A DNA stretch of 60,671 nucleotides from assembly GCA_903832395.1 (NCBI GenBank), contig CAILBF010000149.1, positions 1 through 60,671 of the forward strand, given 5' to 3'. A model generated the notes under the pieces. That model saw only the letters and a list, made by a program, of their open reading frames with translations, did no database searches and was not told the DNA's origin. Of the stretch, positions 17,595-27,293 are shown piece after piece. Source of the DNA: an uncultured Actinomycetes bacterium. Its GTDB lineage: Bacteria; Actinomycetota; Actinomycetes; Nanopelagicales; Nanopelagicaceae. Within the stretch, counting starts at the first letter, position 1; every line of letters starts with the position of its first letter. The position numbers were made by a program, and so were the translations under genes.

Positions 17595-17622
17595 TCAGTT
17601 CTTGGTTTGAAACAAGAACTGA
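17595..17622 (-). terminator. Hairpin after the aldehyde dehydrogenase gene
   Basis: Perfect 10-bp arms TCAGTTCTTG and CAAGAACTGA with an 8-nt loop, 22 nt past the stop at 17645 on the minus strand. A TTTTT run follows 7 nt beyond the stem, so this is a likely intrinsic terminator or partial terminator before the aminotransferase gene. Confidence 0.6.
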
Positions 17623-17644
17623 CCCACAATTTTGTACAGAATTC

Positions 17645-19087
17645 TTAGTCGATGTGGAACATAAGTGTCTGGGTCTGAGTGAATGAGCGAAGGCCTTCTT
17701 CACCAAGTTCACGACCAATACCACTTCGCTTTACTCCACCTGAAGGTCCACGGCGCTCCCAGTCGCTAGTTCCAGCATTAATTCGGACAGTTCCCGACTC
17801 AAGTGCATCGGCGACAGTCCAAGCCGAACTTAAAGACTCAGAATAAACAGCGGCAACAAGGCCATAGTCAGAGTCATTTGCTAGCGCGATTGCCTCTTCA
17901 AGAGTTTCAAATTTGATACATGGTGCAACGGGACCAAAAGTCTCTTCGCGCGCAATCTCCATATCATTCGTCACCCCGATGAGAACTGTCGGTTCGTGAT
18001 ACATACCATTGTGGTTGCCACCAGTTACGACAGTTGCACCCATGGACTTAGCCTGCTCAATATGTCGAATAGTTTTTTCGAGAGTCGACTTACTGACCAG
18101 TGGACCCATGTCGGTAGCGGGATCACGTGGATCTCCAACTTTGAGCGCCTTGGCTTTGGCGGAGAGTTTTGCTACAAACTCATCGTGGATGCCAGATTGC
18201 AACAAGATGCGTTCAGATGCTGTGCAGATTTGGCCAGCAAGGAAGAAGCAACCGTGAATTGCACGTTCAACAGCTGCATCAACATTTGCATCATTGAGAA
18301 CTATGAGTGGGCCGTTTCCTCCGCACTCAAGCAACAGGCGTTTCATACCTGCCGCACGAGCAATCGCTTCACCGGTTGGTGAGCTTCCAATGAAACAGAT
18401 GAAACCTACATTGGTGTGACGCACTAATGCATCTCCAACATCCGCGGCGCCGTAGACAATGTTAATTAATCCATCTGGAAGAAGTCCCGTGTCAGTAATA
18501 ACTTGAGCCATGACACTCGGTGAATAAGGACAGGCTTCACTTGGCTTCCAAACGCAAGCATTTCCAACAATCATTGCAGCAACCATGTTGAAGATCATTT
18601 CAACTGGGAAGTTGAATGGTGAAATAAATGCTCCAACTCCGATTGGCTTATGCATGACAACGATGCGACGTGACGGATGATCCTCTGAGAATGTCTGCTG
18701 AGTAACTCCGGTAAAACGCAACGCATCCTGAATAGCTTCTTTTGCTACAGGAATGGTCAACATCAACTCGGCCTCTGCACCAGCCGGAGTAGTACCTACC
18801 TCGGCTTCGATCCAACCCGCGATTTCATCTTTACGGGCCGCAATCGCATCGAGGACTTTGACCAAAATTTCAGCTCGTTGCGGAATGGAAAGTTTTCCCC
18901 ACTCCTTTTGCGCTTTTCGCGCAGCTTGCGCAGCAGCATCGACTTGGGCTGTGCTCGAATACCGCACTCGGCTTATGAGCTCACCCGTTACCGGGCTAAG
19001 TGTGTCTGCAAGTTGGCCCTCACCATCAACCCATTTTCCGCCGATTAGACAACGGGCAACAGGCACATCTGTGGAAGTATTAGTCAT
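17645..19087 (-). CDS. Aldehyde dehydrogenase (NAD(P)-dependent), paralog 1
   Basis: A 480-residue ALDH-superfamily enzyme that would oxidise an aldehyde to its acid or CoA ester. It has the cofactor block ISPFNFPVEMIFN, the base glutamate in LLECGGNGPLIV, the nucleophile in GQICTASERIL and the C-terminal SGIGRELGEEGL. The glutamate motif reads ECGGNGP, not the common ELGGKSP, and the next gene upstream shares this variant. The N-terminal part IGGKWVDGEGQ...SPVTGELISRVRYSS matches its neighbour almost block for block, so the two are tandem duplicates. ATG 19087 follows CAGGAGATGAATTCTG. It lies 31 nt after the paralog, probably in the same transcript, and ends before a terminator hairpin. Confidence 0.92.
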   Translation of the reverse strand: MTNTSTDVPVARCLIGGKWVDGEGQLADTLSPVTGELISRVRYSSTAQVDAAAQAARKAQKEWGKLSIPQRAEILVKVLDAIAARKDEIAGWIEAEVGTTPAGAEAELMLTIPVAKEAIQDALRFTGVTQQTFSEDHPSRRIVVMHKPIGVGAFISPFNFPVEMIFNMVAAMIVGNACVWKPSEACPYSPSVMAQVITDTGLLPDGLINIVYGAADVGDALVRHTNVGFICFIGSSPTGEAIARAAGMKRLLLECGGNGPLIVLNDANVDAAVERAIHGCFFLAGQICTASERILLQSGIHDEFVAKLSAKAKALKVGDPRDPATDMGPLVSKSTLEKTIRHIEQAKSMGATVVTGGNHNGMYHEPTVLIGVTNDMEIAREETFGPVAPCIKFETLEEAIALANDSDYGLVAAVYSESLSSAWTVADALESGTVRINAGTSDWERRGPSGGVKRSGIGRELGEEGLRSFTQTQTLMFHID

Positions 19088-19118
19088 CAGAATTCATCTC
19101 CTGTAGTAGTTGTTTCGA

Positions 19119-20606
19119 TCATAGGAAGTTAAAGTTAAGGTGTTTGATGTTTGTGAAACAACGAAGAGCTTCCTCGCCAGTCTCGCGACCGAGACCGCTC
19201 TGTTTAACTCCACCGAATGGTGCGTTGATGTCCCAATCCATGTTGCCGCGATTAATGACGACTACTCCTGCCTCAAGCTGCTCGCTGAAGAGCCACGCTC
19301 GATTTAATGATTTTGTAAAGACTGCCATCTGGAGTCCGTACTGAGAATCATTTGCGATATCCAGTGCCTCTTGATCAGTCTTGAACTTCATGACTGGAGC
19401 AACTGGGCCGAAGGTTTCATCTCGAGCGATATCCATGTCTGGAGTTACACCGATCAAAACCGTTGGCTCGTGATAGAGGCCATCGTGGCCGCCACCAAAA
19501 ACAACGGTTGCACCCTTTGCTTTAGCATCGGCGATGTGTGCCAAGCTCTTAGCAAGAATGCGCTCATTAATGAGTGGTCCCATTTGCGTATCTTCATCGA
19601 ATGGATTACCCACTTTAATTTCTGCAGAACGTGCAACTAATTTAGCGACAAACTCATCATGAACGGATTCATGAACAAGAATTCGCTCAGATGCGACACA
19701 CACTTGACCGGCAACGTAATAACATCCGACGACAGCTCCCTCAACTGCTGCATCAATGTCAGCATCATCCATAACGATCAGTGGACCATTGCCTCCGCAT
19801 TCGAGCATAAGGCGCTTCATCGGTGCATTGCGGGCAATCTTGTCTCCGACGGCGCTGCTACCAATGAGGGCAACAAAGCCGACCTCTTTGTGAGCAACAA
19901 GGTTTTCACCGATGTCGCCTCCACCGTAAAGGAGATTGACGGTTCCGGCCGGGAATCCAGCTTCCATAAATGCTTCAGTAACAATGAAGGGTGTGTAAGG
20001 AGAGAATTCACTTGGCTTCCACACTGTTGTATTACCCATCATGAGCGCCCCTGCGACATTCAAAATCATTTCAGCGGGAAAGTTCCACGGTGAAAGAAAT
20101 GCGCCGACACCAATAGGGTCGAACTGAGTGAGCACTCTGCGATTTGGGTGCTGCGGCATGATACTTCCAGCGGCAGAACCTTGCATTCGTAGCGCATCTT
20201 CGGCAGCTGCCCGAATGCAATTCACGGTAATGCTGAAGATAACTTCATGACGAGCTTCATCGATGGTCTTGCCCATCTCCCCTGTCATCATTCGGGAAAT
20301 TTCTTCTCCTCGACGAAGGACTGCATCTGCGGCAGCGTGCATCATCTTCGCCTTGGTCATCATGGGCACTGCGGCCCACTTCTTCTGTGCTGCGCGCGCA
20401 GCCTTGGCCGCGGCATCAACCTGCGCCAAACTGGCATATCTGACTTGGGAGACAATCTCGCCATTTATCGGACTGTGAATATCGTGAAGTTCGCCCTCTC
20501 CTTCTACCCACTGGCCATTGATCAGACAGAGGGCGCGGTGAACGCCAACATTCGAATCGGCACCGATCGGACCGATTTGCTCTAACACACTGAGAGTGGA
20601 ACTCAC
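19119..20606 (-). CDS. Aldehyde dehydrogenase (NAD(P)-dependent), paralog 2
   Basis: A 495-residue ALDH enzyme with LSPWNFPAEMILN, LLECGGNGPLIV (base Glu) and GQVCVASERIL (catalytic Cys). It ends in the extended FGGVKQSGLGRETGEEALRCF. It is clearly paralogous to the next gene, sharing the ECGGNG variant. The start is GTG 20606, chosen because a strong AGGAGG lies 9 nt upstream; the TTG at 20639 would place that ribosome site inside the gene. It is divergent from an acyl-CoA synthetase at 20939, across a gap of about 330 bases holding a perfect inverted repeat at 20697-20718. Two diverged copies in tandem may mean two aldehyde substrates or a mixed tetramer (inference). Confidence 0.92.
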   Translation of the reverse strand: MSSTLSVLEQIGPIGADSNVGVHRALCLINGQWVEGEGELHDIHSPINGEIVSQVRYASLAQVDAAAKAARAAQKKWAAVPMMTKAKMMHAAADAVLRRGEEISRMMTGEMGKTIDEARHEVIFSITVNCIRAAAEDALRMQGSAAGSIMPQHPNRRVLTQFDPIGVGAFLSPWNFPAEMILNVAGALMMGNTTVWKPSEFSPYTPFIVTEAFMEAGFPAGTVNLLYGGGDIGENLVAHKEVGFVALIGSSAVGDKIARNAPMKRLMLECGGNGPLIVMDDADIDAAVEGAVVGCYYVAGQVCVASERILVHESVHDEFVAKLVARSAEIKVGNPFDEDTQMGPLINERILAKSLAHIADAKAKGATVVFGGGHDGLYHEPTVLIGVTPDMDIARDETFGPVAPVMKFKTDQEALDIANDSQYGLQMAVFTKSLNRAWLFSEQLEAGVVVINRGNMDWDINAPFGGVKQSGLGRETGEEALRCFTNIKHLNFNFL

Positions 20607-20696
20607 GGCGGCTAACCTCCTCTTTGTCGGGTCAATCAACTATAAGGAAGGTAGTTTCCTACTAAGCTGACATCCATTCCGATGGCCAGTTACGCC

Positions 20697-20718
20697 ATTT
20701 AAGTCAGAAAACTTAAAT
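20697..20718. promoter_or_regulatory. Inverted repeat in the aldehyde dehydrogenase / CoA ligase divergent gap
   Basis: ATTTAAGT-CAGAAA-ACTTAAAT, perfect 8-bp arms with a 6-base spacer, about 90 nt before the GTG at 20606. This geometry suits a dimeric regulator. The gap 20607-20938 also holds a looser pair, GCCACTT and AAGTGGC, near 20795-20825. It contains no open frame that I can support. Confidence 0.5.
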
Positions 20719-20938
20719 AGTTAACGGCCAATGTGAGGAAAGGTTAGGACCAGGGTTACCCGTCGTCCACTGTGCAAACAAGAGAATTATTGCCACTTTG
20801 TTGTATCTAGAGCCAAGTGGCATTTAGCCCCGCTAATGATCCCGCGCACAGCACCTAGTACTTCTCGCTGTAAGCAACGGCGGGATTCGTGCCTTTGCAC
20901 CATTGCTTATCCTCTGCCAAACATCCACTCTTACCCTC

Positions 20939-22534
20939 ATGAATACTGAGCTGACACGTTTGCGCGCGCCATTAGGGGAAATTTTGGAACGTCGCGCCGT
21001 CGAATTCGCCGACTCTTTGCTCCTGCGAACTATCGATCTTGATGGTCAGGTCATTGCCTCGTATACCTACGATGAGTTCAATCGATACGTAAATCGACTT
21101 GCTCACGGCTTTAGCGCTTTAGGGCTTGTGGCTGGAGATCATGCTGTCATCATGCTGGCCAACTCTGCCGAGCACTTGGCAGTCCAATATGCATTAGTAA
21201 AACTCGGTGTAATCAAGGTTGAAATCAACGTAGATTTTCGTGGTATTCCGCTAGAACACACCATAAAGTTAACGGGCTCAGCTGTGCTTATTACGGAGAA
21301 TCAATACCTAGAGCCAATCGCCGAATCACTCAATGGGCTTGGGCAACTTAAAAATTGCGTGCTCACTGATAGAGCTGCATCTATACCAACTTCGTTGCAG
21401 GGATTGGATTTTCGCGTATTGAACGAGGTGGCCAGTAGCCGTGAAGAAAATCCGGACCAGGTAGTAACTGATGACCTCATGCCCGAGGTAATTGTTTTCA
21501 CCTCGGGTTCGACTGGATTATCCAAAGGCTGCATTCTCTCTCACCGCCGCAATGTCTGCTCCGCACTTGCCGCAATTGAGTGTCTTGGCCTCAATGCCTC
21601 TGATCGACTCTTTACTCCATATCCGGTTTACCATGTTGGGTTTCAAGCCAGCGAGTTCTTACCCATGCTTCTTGTCGGCGGAAGTGCGGTGATTGCACCG
21701 CGCTTTAGTGCATCTCGATTCTGGCAGCAAGTATCCGACAACGGCATCACCTGGCTAACGCTTCAGGGCTCGGTCAGTCGAATTCTGTGGGATCGAGAAA
21801 GTGAAGCAATTGAACGAGAGCACAAACTTCGAATCACGTGGGGAACTCCGCTTCTAGTTGATGCAGAGGAATGGAAGGCTCGCTTTGGTCATCCAGTACT
21901 CACGGAGGGGTTGTGGGGAATGAGTGAAACTGGAATCGCTCTAACGTCGGCACCATTGGGCTCTAAGCTACGCGGAGGTGCAGTTCGAAGCACGCATGAA
22001 ATTAAGGTAGTCAATGATGCCGATGAATCAATGCCCAATGGAGAGTCGGGCGAGATAGTTGTGCGTCCACGCGAACCTGGCGTAATTTTCGATGGTTATT
22101 TTGGTAACGATGAAGCGACTGTTAAAGCCTGGCGTCACTTATGGTTTCATACTGGAGATCTAGGCCGTTTCAATAGCGACGGACGTCTTGAATACTTGGG
22201 TCGCTCATCTGGACGAGTCAGAGTCCGCGGTCATCAAGTTTCAACGACTGAGGTCGAACAGGCAATAATCGCTCATGAAGGAGTTGCTCACTGCGTCGTT
22301 CTAGGTTCACCCAGTGCAATGGGTGATGAGGATCTGCATGCATTTATTGAACTACATTCTGAAATGGCCGTTACGGAAATAGAAGTGCGAGCCCACCTTC
22401 AAGGTAAGTTAGCTCGTTACATGATGCCGACATCAATTACATTCCTATCGGCACTCCCCAAGACTGGAACTGGAAAGTACGCCATCGGGGAACTTCGCGC
22501 GCTTGTACCTTCAACGGTCAATGTTGAAAAATAA
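20939..22534 (+). CDS. Acyl-CoA synthetase / AMP-dependent ligase
   Basis: A 531-residue member of the adenylate-forming family. Motifs: P-loop VFTSGSTGLSKGCILSH, the LWGMSETGIA core, HTGDLGRFNSDGRLEYLGRSSGRVRVRG hinge and C-terminal PKTGTGKYAIGEL with the adenylation lysine. The helix VYHVGFQASEFLPMLLVGGSAV is typical of CoA ligases of the CaiC/crotonobetaine and long-chain groups. ATG 20939 starts MNTELTRL. No Shine-Dalgarno is seen, and a TTG at 20903 is the alternative. It is the only plus-strand metabolic gene between 12 and 47 kb, divergent from the aldehyde dehydrogenases whose acid products it may activate (inference). Confidence 0.88.
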   Translation: MNTELTRLRAPLGEILERRAVEFADSLLLRTIDLDGQVIASYTYDEFNRYVNRLAHGFSALGLVAGDHAVIMLANSAEHLAVQYALVKLGVIKVEINVDFRGIPLEHTIKLTGSAVLITENQYLEPIAESLNGLGQLKNCVLTDRAASIPTSLQGLDFRVLNEVASSREENPDQVVTDDLMPEVIVFTSGSTGLSKGCILSHRRNVCSALAAIECLGLNASDRLFTPYPVYHVGFQASEFLPMLLVGGSAVIAPRFSASRFWQQVSDNGITWLTLQGSVSRILWDRESEAIEREHKLRITWGTPLLVDAEEWKARFGHPVLTEGLWGMSETGIALTSAPLGSKLRGGAVRSTHEIKVVNDADESMPNGESGEIVVRPREPGVIFDGYFGNDEATVKAWRHLWFHTGDLGRFNSDGRLEYLGRSSGRVRVRGHQVSTTEVEQAIIAHEGVAHCVVLGSPSAMGDEDLHAFIELHSEMAVTEIEVRAHLQGKLARYMMPTSITFLSALPKTGTGKYAIGELRALVPSTVNVEK

Positions 22535-22547
22535 TTAATTTCTGCAG

Positions 22548-23525
22548 TTAGTTTTGATGTTCACTCGGTGATAGCGCAATAAGAAGTTCGCGTAACTCTT
22601 CTGCGCCACACAGTGGAGCCAAAATTAGTGTGTCCACTCCAGCTACAGCAAATGCGCGCAGTTGAGTTTTCATCTCTTCGGGTTCGCCAAAGACGACGAT
22701 TTCGCGAAGAAAACTCTCGGGAATTAACTCTGCCGCTAAGGCTTTATCCCGCGCCGCCCATGCATCCTGCGCAGGCTTAAGAAGGTCACCCCAACCATGG
22801 GAGGCATAAAACTCAATATAAGGTGGAGCGCCAAGAAGTTGTGAAAGCCAACCGCGCGCTTGCTCTAATGCTTCCTTTTCGGGTCCAGGTATGCACCAGA
22901 TTCGGGCTGCGAGTTCAACGCTTCCAGCACTTCGTCCAGCTTGGCTTTGCGCATCTTGAATTGCTTCGCGAATCTTTCCGATCGCACTTACTGGAGTGGA
23001 AGTAATTAATGCAATATCGGCAACTTCTCCCGCCAGCGCAATCATCTTGCTTCCTAAACATCCGATGGCGATAGGTATCGGCGCCTTAGGTAAACGTTCA
23101 AGTTTGAAACCACCATCAAGGCGGCCGCCTGACCAGAGTTCACGCAACTCCAGGATGGTTTTGCGCATCTTAGCCAGCGGTTTTTCCCATGAGATTCCAT
23201 GCCACGACTCCACCATTACTTTGGTAGATGAGCCGAGTCCTAAACAAAAATTGCCCTTCGAAAGTTCTGCCATGGCCACAGAAGTTTGCGCTAAAACACC
23301 CACAGGTCGAGTAAACGTGTTAACAATTCCAGTAGCGAGCCGGACCCTCGGGGCCAAAACACTTGCCGCGCCTAAAATCGTGAAAGCATCGGCGCCATTC
23401 GCCTCTGAACTCCAGATATCGTCATATCCAAGATTACCGATTAACGATATGAGGTCGTGATGCTCATCGAGAGTGATTCCCGGAAACGGGACCGTCATTC
23501 CCCATCTAATCGAGCGCTCTGCCAT
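22548..23525 (-). CDS. LLM-class F420-dependent oxidoreductase
   Basis: A 325-residue luciferase-like TIM-barrel enzyme. The N-terminal RWGMTVPFPG, the middle VRLATGIVNTFTRPVGVLAQTSVAMAELS and GLGSSTKVMVESWHG blocks match the actinobacterial F420 group (MSMEG_2256/Rv1855c-like) more than the FMN group. Such enzymes use reduced or oxidised F420 for hydride transfer to alcohols, ketones or enoates. The window also encodes F420 synthesis, so the cofactor is available. ATG 23525 lies behind GAGGAGATTTCC. The ABC permease gene runs co-directionally into it with a 40-nt gap, so it may be the distal gene of the importer transcript. Confidence 0.82.
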   Translation of the reverse strand: MAERSIRWGMTVPFPGITLDEHHDLISLIGNLGYDDIWSSEANGADAFTILGAASVLAPRVRLATGIVNTFTRPVGVLAQTSVAMAELSKGNFCLGLGSSTKVMVESWHGISWEKPLAKMRKTILELRELWSGGRLDGGFKLERLPKAPIPIAIGCLGSKMIALAGEVADIALITSTPVSAIGKIREAIQDAQSQAGRSAGSVELAARIWCIPGPEKEALEQARGWLSQLLGAPPYIEFYASHGWGDLLKPAQDAWAARDKALAAELIPESFLREIVVFGEPEEMKTQLRAFAVAGVDTLILAPLCGAEELRELLIALSPSEHQN

Positions 23526-23565
23526 CTAGGAAATCTCCTCTAGTAATCTATTAACGTCACCAAAA

Positions 23566-24396
23566 TTAGCGACTTGTTGCGTCTTTGCGTCCCTGCATGT
23601 ACGCATCGGCGATTAGGTTTACTGAAATTGTCAAAAGTGCCAAGAGTATGGCTGGGGCTAATACTGAGAGTAAGTTAACTTGAATAAACATCTTATTTTC
23701 GGCGACCATCAAACCCCAGTCTGCAGCCGGTGGCTGAAGTCCCACACCTAAGAAATTCATCGCTGCAATTCCAAGGATTGCATATGTAAATCGAACACCA
23801 GCATCGGCAATAACTGAAGAGGAAATGCTGGGCAATACTTCATGGTGCAAAATCCAAGCTGTTCGCTCGCCTCGAGCGATCGCAGCCTCAACATAGCCAC
23901 GAGTTGAAACTTCAAGGGTTGCAGAGTAAATAATGCGAATAGAGCTTCCAACTAGTGCCAACATAACGCCTACAACTAAGACCCAGATTTGTGTCCCGAC
24001 CGCTGTAATGAATACAAGTACAAGAAGCAAAGCGGGAAAGGCCAATAACACATCAGTGCTGCGCATAAGCCACGTATCCCAACGCCCGCGTTTAAATCCT
24101 GCAAAGAGACCGATTGGAAGTGCGACAAGATATGTCAGAATTGAAACTGTTGCCCCGAGCCACAACACGGTAAATCCCCCGTGAAGCACACGGCTAAGAA
24201 CATCTCGACCTAGGCCATCAGTTCCTAGCAAAGCATCAGAGGATGGACCGGATCCAGGCATTCCGACAATATCTGTAATGGAGTGCGGTGATAAAAAACG
24301 ACCAAGCAATGCCACTGCTATTACGAAGATCAGCATAACCAGTCCAGTTTGACCAGAGCGCTGCTTTGCTATTGAACGTAGAGATGAGTTTTTCAT
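23566..24396 (-). CDS. ABC transporter permease, DppC/OppC type
   Basis: A 276-residue inner-membrane permease of the peptide/nickel import family. The DppC-type N-terminal helix is followed by the conserved block GSGPSSDALLGTDGLGRDVLSRVLHG. The ATPase-docking loop reads EAAIARGERTAWILHHEVLPS. About six hydrophobic segments are visible. ATG 24396 overlaps the DppB-type stop by 4 nt (ATGA). It forms the membrane channel with that protein. The last residues PSR are preceded by LIADAYMQGRKD, common to this group. Confidence 0.9.
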   Translation of the reverse strand: MKNSSLRSIAKQRSGQTGLVMLIFVIAVALLGRFLSPHSITDIVGMPGSGPSSDALLGTDGLGRDVLSRVLHGGFTVLWLGATVSILTYLVALPIGLFAGFKRGRWDTWLMRSTDVLLAFPALLLVLVFITAVGTQIWVLVVGVMLALVGSSIRIIYSATLEVSTRGYVEAAIARGERTAWILHHEVLPSISSSVIADAGVRFTYAILGIAAMNFLGVGLQPPAADWGLMVAENKMFIQVNLLSVLAPAILLALLTISVNLIADAYMQGRKDATSR

Positions 24397-25427
24397 AGTG
24401 TGTTCCTCAAACGTGGAGTAGCCAGGACAACAATGAGATCGGCCAACATATTGATAGTGATATAGCTAGCGGCGAGTATGAGCGAGACCGAAGCAACTAC
24501 TGGAACGTCACGGGTTTTCACCGCAGCAACGAGAATAGTTCCAATCCCTGGGTATGCAAAGACCGCCTCGACAACGATTAGTCCCCCAATCATGTATCGA
24601 AAATTTGCTGCAAGCACTTGCACGCTGGTGGTCATTGCATTACGTAATGCATAACTCCACAGCACTGTTCGTTCAGAGTATCCATTGAGCCGAGCCATAC
24701 TCACATAATCCTGCTGTAGAACATCGATCATATTTGCCCGGATCATGCGAATAGCTGCTGAGCCAACCGCTCCCAGAAGAACTGCGATAGGAAGCACAAG
24801 TCCGGCAGGATTACTCCATGGGGCGGCGTCACCAAACACGCCACTCGTTGGCGGAAGCAGATGCAACCACACAAAGAAAACTGCAATCATGAATGCGCCA
24901 AAAACAAATTCAGGTAACGATCCGATGGCTAGCGTGATGACAGAGATAGCTCGATCAATTTTGCGCCCCGACCGAACTGCCGCAAGCATCCCAAGTGAAA
25001 GACTAAGCGGTAAGAAAATTATCATCGAGATGACGGCAAGAAAGAAACTATTAAATAGCGGAGTTGCGATGATCTTTGAGATTTCTGGAGTTGCACCATC
25101 ATGCACAACTATGGCCGCTGAATTACCGAGATCGCCAGTCAAAATTCCGCCTAGCCACTGTAGGTACCTGATTAAGACAGGTTGATCAAGCCCGAGTTTG
25201 GTCTGGAGTATGGCCAGACTTTCAGGGGTGGCATCTCTACCAAGTGCTAGCTCGGCCATGTTGCCTGGAAGCAGGTTCGTAGCAAAGAAGACCACAGCTG
25301 ATACAACCAAGAGAATAATCACGCTGGCGAAGATGCGGCGTACCATGAAAGCAGCCACTGGATGGCGACGACGAATACTTCGAATCAAGTTGCCACGTGT
25401 TTTCAATCCCGAAGTTACTGCACTCAT
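24393..25427 (-). CDS. ABC transporter permease, DppB/OppB type
   Basis: A 344-residue partner permease. The N-terminal helix FMVRRIFASVIILLVVSAVVFF and the block FATNLLPGNMAELALGRDATPESLAILQTKLGLDQPVLIRYLQW are family signatures, and the docking loop is MARLNGYSERTVLWSYALRNA. The ATG overlaps the ATPase stop by one base (TAATG), giving coupling. The long polar N-terminus before the first segment (about 25 residues rich in Arg) is a little longer than usual. Substrates in this family include peptides, nickel, glutathione and some sugars, and cannot be narrowed here. Confidence 0.9.
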   Translation of the reverse strand: MSAVTSGLKTRGNLIRSIRRRHPVAAFMVRRIFASVIILLVVSAVVFFATNLLPGNMAELALGRDATPESLAILQTKLGLDQPVLIRYLQWLGGILTGDLGNSAAIVVHDGATPEISKIIATPLFNSFFLAVISMIIFLPLSLSLGMLAAVRSGRKIDRAISVITLAIGSLPEFVFGAFMIAVFFVWLHLLPPTSGVFGDAAPWSNPAGLVLPIAVLLGAVGSAAIRMIRANMIDVLQQDYVSMARLNGYSERTVLWSYALRNAMTTSVQVLAANFRYMIGGLIVVEAVFAYPGIGTILVAAVKTRDVPVVASVSLILAASYITINMLADLIVVLATPRLRNTL

Positions 25428-27238
25428 TATTTCACTCCGATTCTGGAGCCGAGGCCCCCCTCTGCTGTGGGCAGTGTTGGCGCCGCAGCTAATAGTTGGC
25501 GGGTGTAGTCATGGACAGGATTACCGAGGACATCGCCTGTGAATCCCTGTTCGCAAATCTCACCGCGCTCTAGCACAAGCACACGATCGGCAACGCTGGC
25601 GACCACGCCGAGATCATGCGTGATGAATAGCAAACTTAGTGTGACTTCATGGCGAAGCTCTCGAAGAAGTTCTAGAACTGCTGCCTGCACGGAGACATCA
25701 AGGGCGGACGTGATTTCATCACAGATAATAATTTCAGGTTTGGCTGCGAGTGCGCGAGCTATCGCAACACGTTGGCGTTCGCCTCCCGAAATCTGTGATG
25801 GATAGCGTGAGCTAAGTGTTGAAGATAGGCGCACCAGTTCAAGCAAATCGCGAGCTTCTCGTCGTGCATCGTGATCGCTCAATCCTCGTAACAGTCGAGC
25901 AGGACGCGCAAGGGCCGTTTCAATCGTATGCAGAGGGTTCAGCGCTTCCATTGGATTCTGGAATACGATCTGCACTTTTCGCCGAGCCTCTAGTGAACGC
26001 TTCTGTGCTAAAACTGCAATCGACTTACCATCGAGAATGACATCGCCCGATGAGATTGGATGCAAGCCAGCTATCGCTCGGGCAACAGTAGTTTTGCCGC
26101 TTCCTGATCCCCCCACTAACGCCACGCACTCGCCTTCGCCAATATTGAAACTGATGTCATGCGCGGCTACAACAATCTCTTTAGCTGTCCTGTGCTCTGC
26201 CGTTAAATTTTTGACTTCGATAATAGCTCGTCTATCCGAATTCTTACGTGCAGAAAGCAGTTCATGAGTTGTAGCAATTGATGAAGCAGATGTCCAGTTC
26301 CAGCAGCGCACTTCACGATCGGGCATGACCGTATCTAGTGATGGTTCTTCTGATGCACATTTATCATTTGCCAACGGACATCGCGTATGGAATGTACAAC
26401 CCAGTGGTCTTTCCGAAATACCTGCCGCACGTCCTGGCATTGCTTCGAGTCGCTTTGGATTTCGATAATCAGGAATAGATGATACGAGCCCAACACTGTA
26501 TGGATGTTTTGGATCCGTCAAAACAGCATTAGCGGTACCTACTTCAACGATTCGACCTGCGTACATCACAGCAATTCGATCAGCAATAGATGCAACCGTT
26601 GCTAAATCATGAGAGATATAGATAATGGATATACCCAGTTCTTCGCGCAATCTTCCAAGCTCTGCGATGACCTTTGCCTGAGTTATTACATCCAACCCAG
26701 TCGTTGGTTCATCGAGAACGACAACTGGCTGTTCGCCAACGATAGCGATTGCCATACATACTCGTTGTTGTTGCCCTCCAGAGAGTTGGCTAGGGAAACG
26801 ACGCTGGAATCCAAGCATTTCAGGCAAACTTACCCGCTCAAATGTTTGACTGATGAGATCATCACTGACAGGACGCTTATGTTGAAGCAACATATCTCGC
26901 ACGGATTTTCCAATTCGCAGCCCAGGATTCAAAGAGGTCCCTGGGTTCTGGGGTACATATGAAATCAATCGCCCACGAGCGCGGCGAAAATCATTTGGTG
27001 TGGATAGTGCTTCACCGCCGATGGAAAAATCCTCGAAGACCATATGCGTGCCGCCTGTGGCATCTCCAAATAAGGCACGGGCAAGGGTCGTCTTGCCGCT
27101 TCCGGACTCCCCGACTATGGCGAGAATTTCTCCGTGGTTTAAATCAAGGTCGATATCTTGGATTATTGGATCACCATTAGGCGCGTCAACGCGTAGCCCA
27201 GTCACGTGAATCAAAGCCGAGTTTTTAACTCCAGGCAT
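25427..27238 (-). CDS. Fused two-domain ABC ATPase, DppD-DppF type
   Basis: A 603-residue protein that joins the two ATPases of a peptide-type importer in one chain. Domain 1: Walker A GESGSGKT (about 43-50), signature LSGGQQQRVCMAIAIV, Walker B VVVLDEPTTGLD. Domain 1 closes with the cysteine-rich oligopeptide C-terminal extension (GCTFHTRCPLANDKC). Domain 2: GGSGSGKTTVARAI, signature ISGGERQRVAIARAL, Walker B IIICDEITSALD. The second domain has a Glu-Ile in DEITSALD in place of the usual DEPTSALD. Fusion fixes one copy of each site per transporter. ATG 27238 is preceded by GTGAGATGAG. It follows the binding-protein gene across an internal terminator hairpin. Confidence 0.93.
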   Translation of the reverse strand: MPGVKNSALIHVTGLRVDAPNGDPIIQDIDLDLNHGEILAIVGESGSGKTTLARALFGDATGGTHMVFEDFSIGGEALSTPNDFRRARGRLISYVPQNPGTSLNPGLRIGKSVRDMLLQHKRPVSDDLISQTFERVSLPEMLGFQRRFPSQLSGGQQQRVCMAIAIVGEQPVVVLDEPTTGLDVITQAKVIAELGRLREELGISIIYISHDLATVASIADRIAVMYAGRIVEVGTANAVLTDPKHPYSVGLVSSIPDYRNPKRLEAMPGRAAGISERPLGCTFHTRCPLANDKCASEEPSLDTVMPDREVRCWNWTSASSIATTHELLSARKNSDRRAIIEVKNLTAEHRTAKEIVVAAHDISFNIGEGECVALVGGSGSGKTTVARAIAGLHPISSGDVILDGKSIAVLAQKRSLEARRKVQIVFQNPMEALNPLHTIETALARPARLLRGLSDHDARREARDLLELVRLSSTLSSRYPSQISGGERQRVAIARALAAKPEIIICDEITSALDVSVQAAVLELLRELRHEVTLSLLFITHDLGVVASVADRVLVLERGEICEQGFTGDVLGNPVHDYTRQLLAAAPTLPTAEGGLGSRIGVK

Positions 27239-27293
27239 TGCTCATCTCACTTTCAAAGTACTTCATAATCTTTCAGCGAATGTAGATAGAAAA

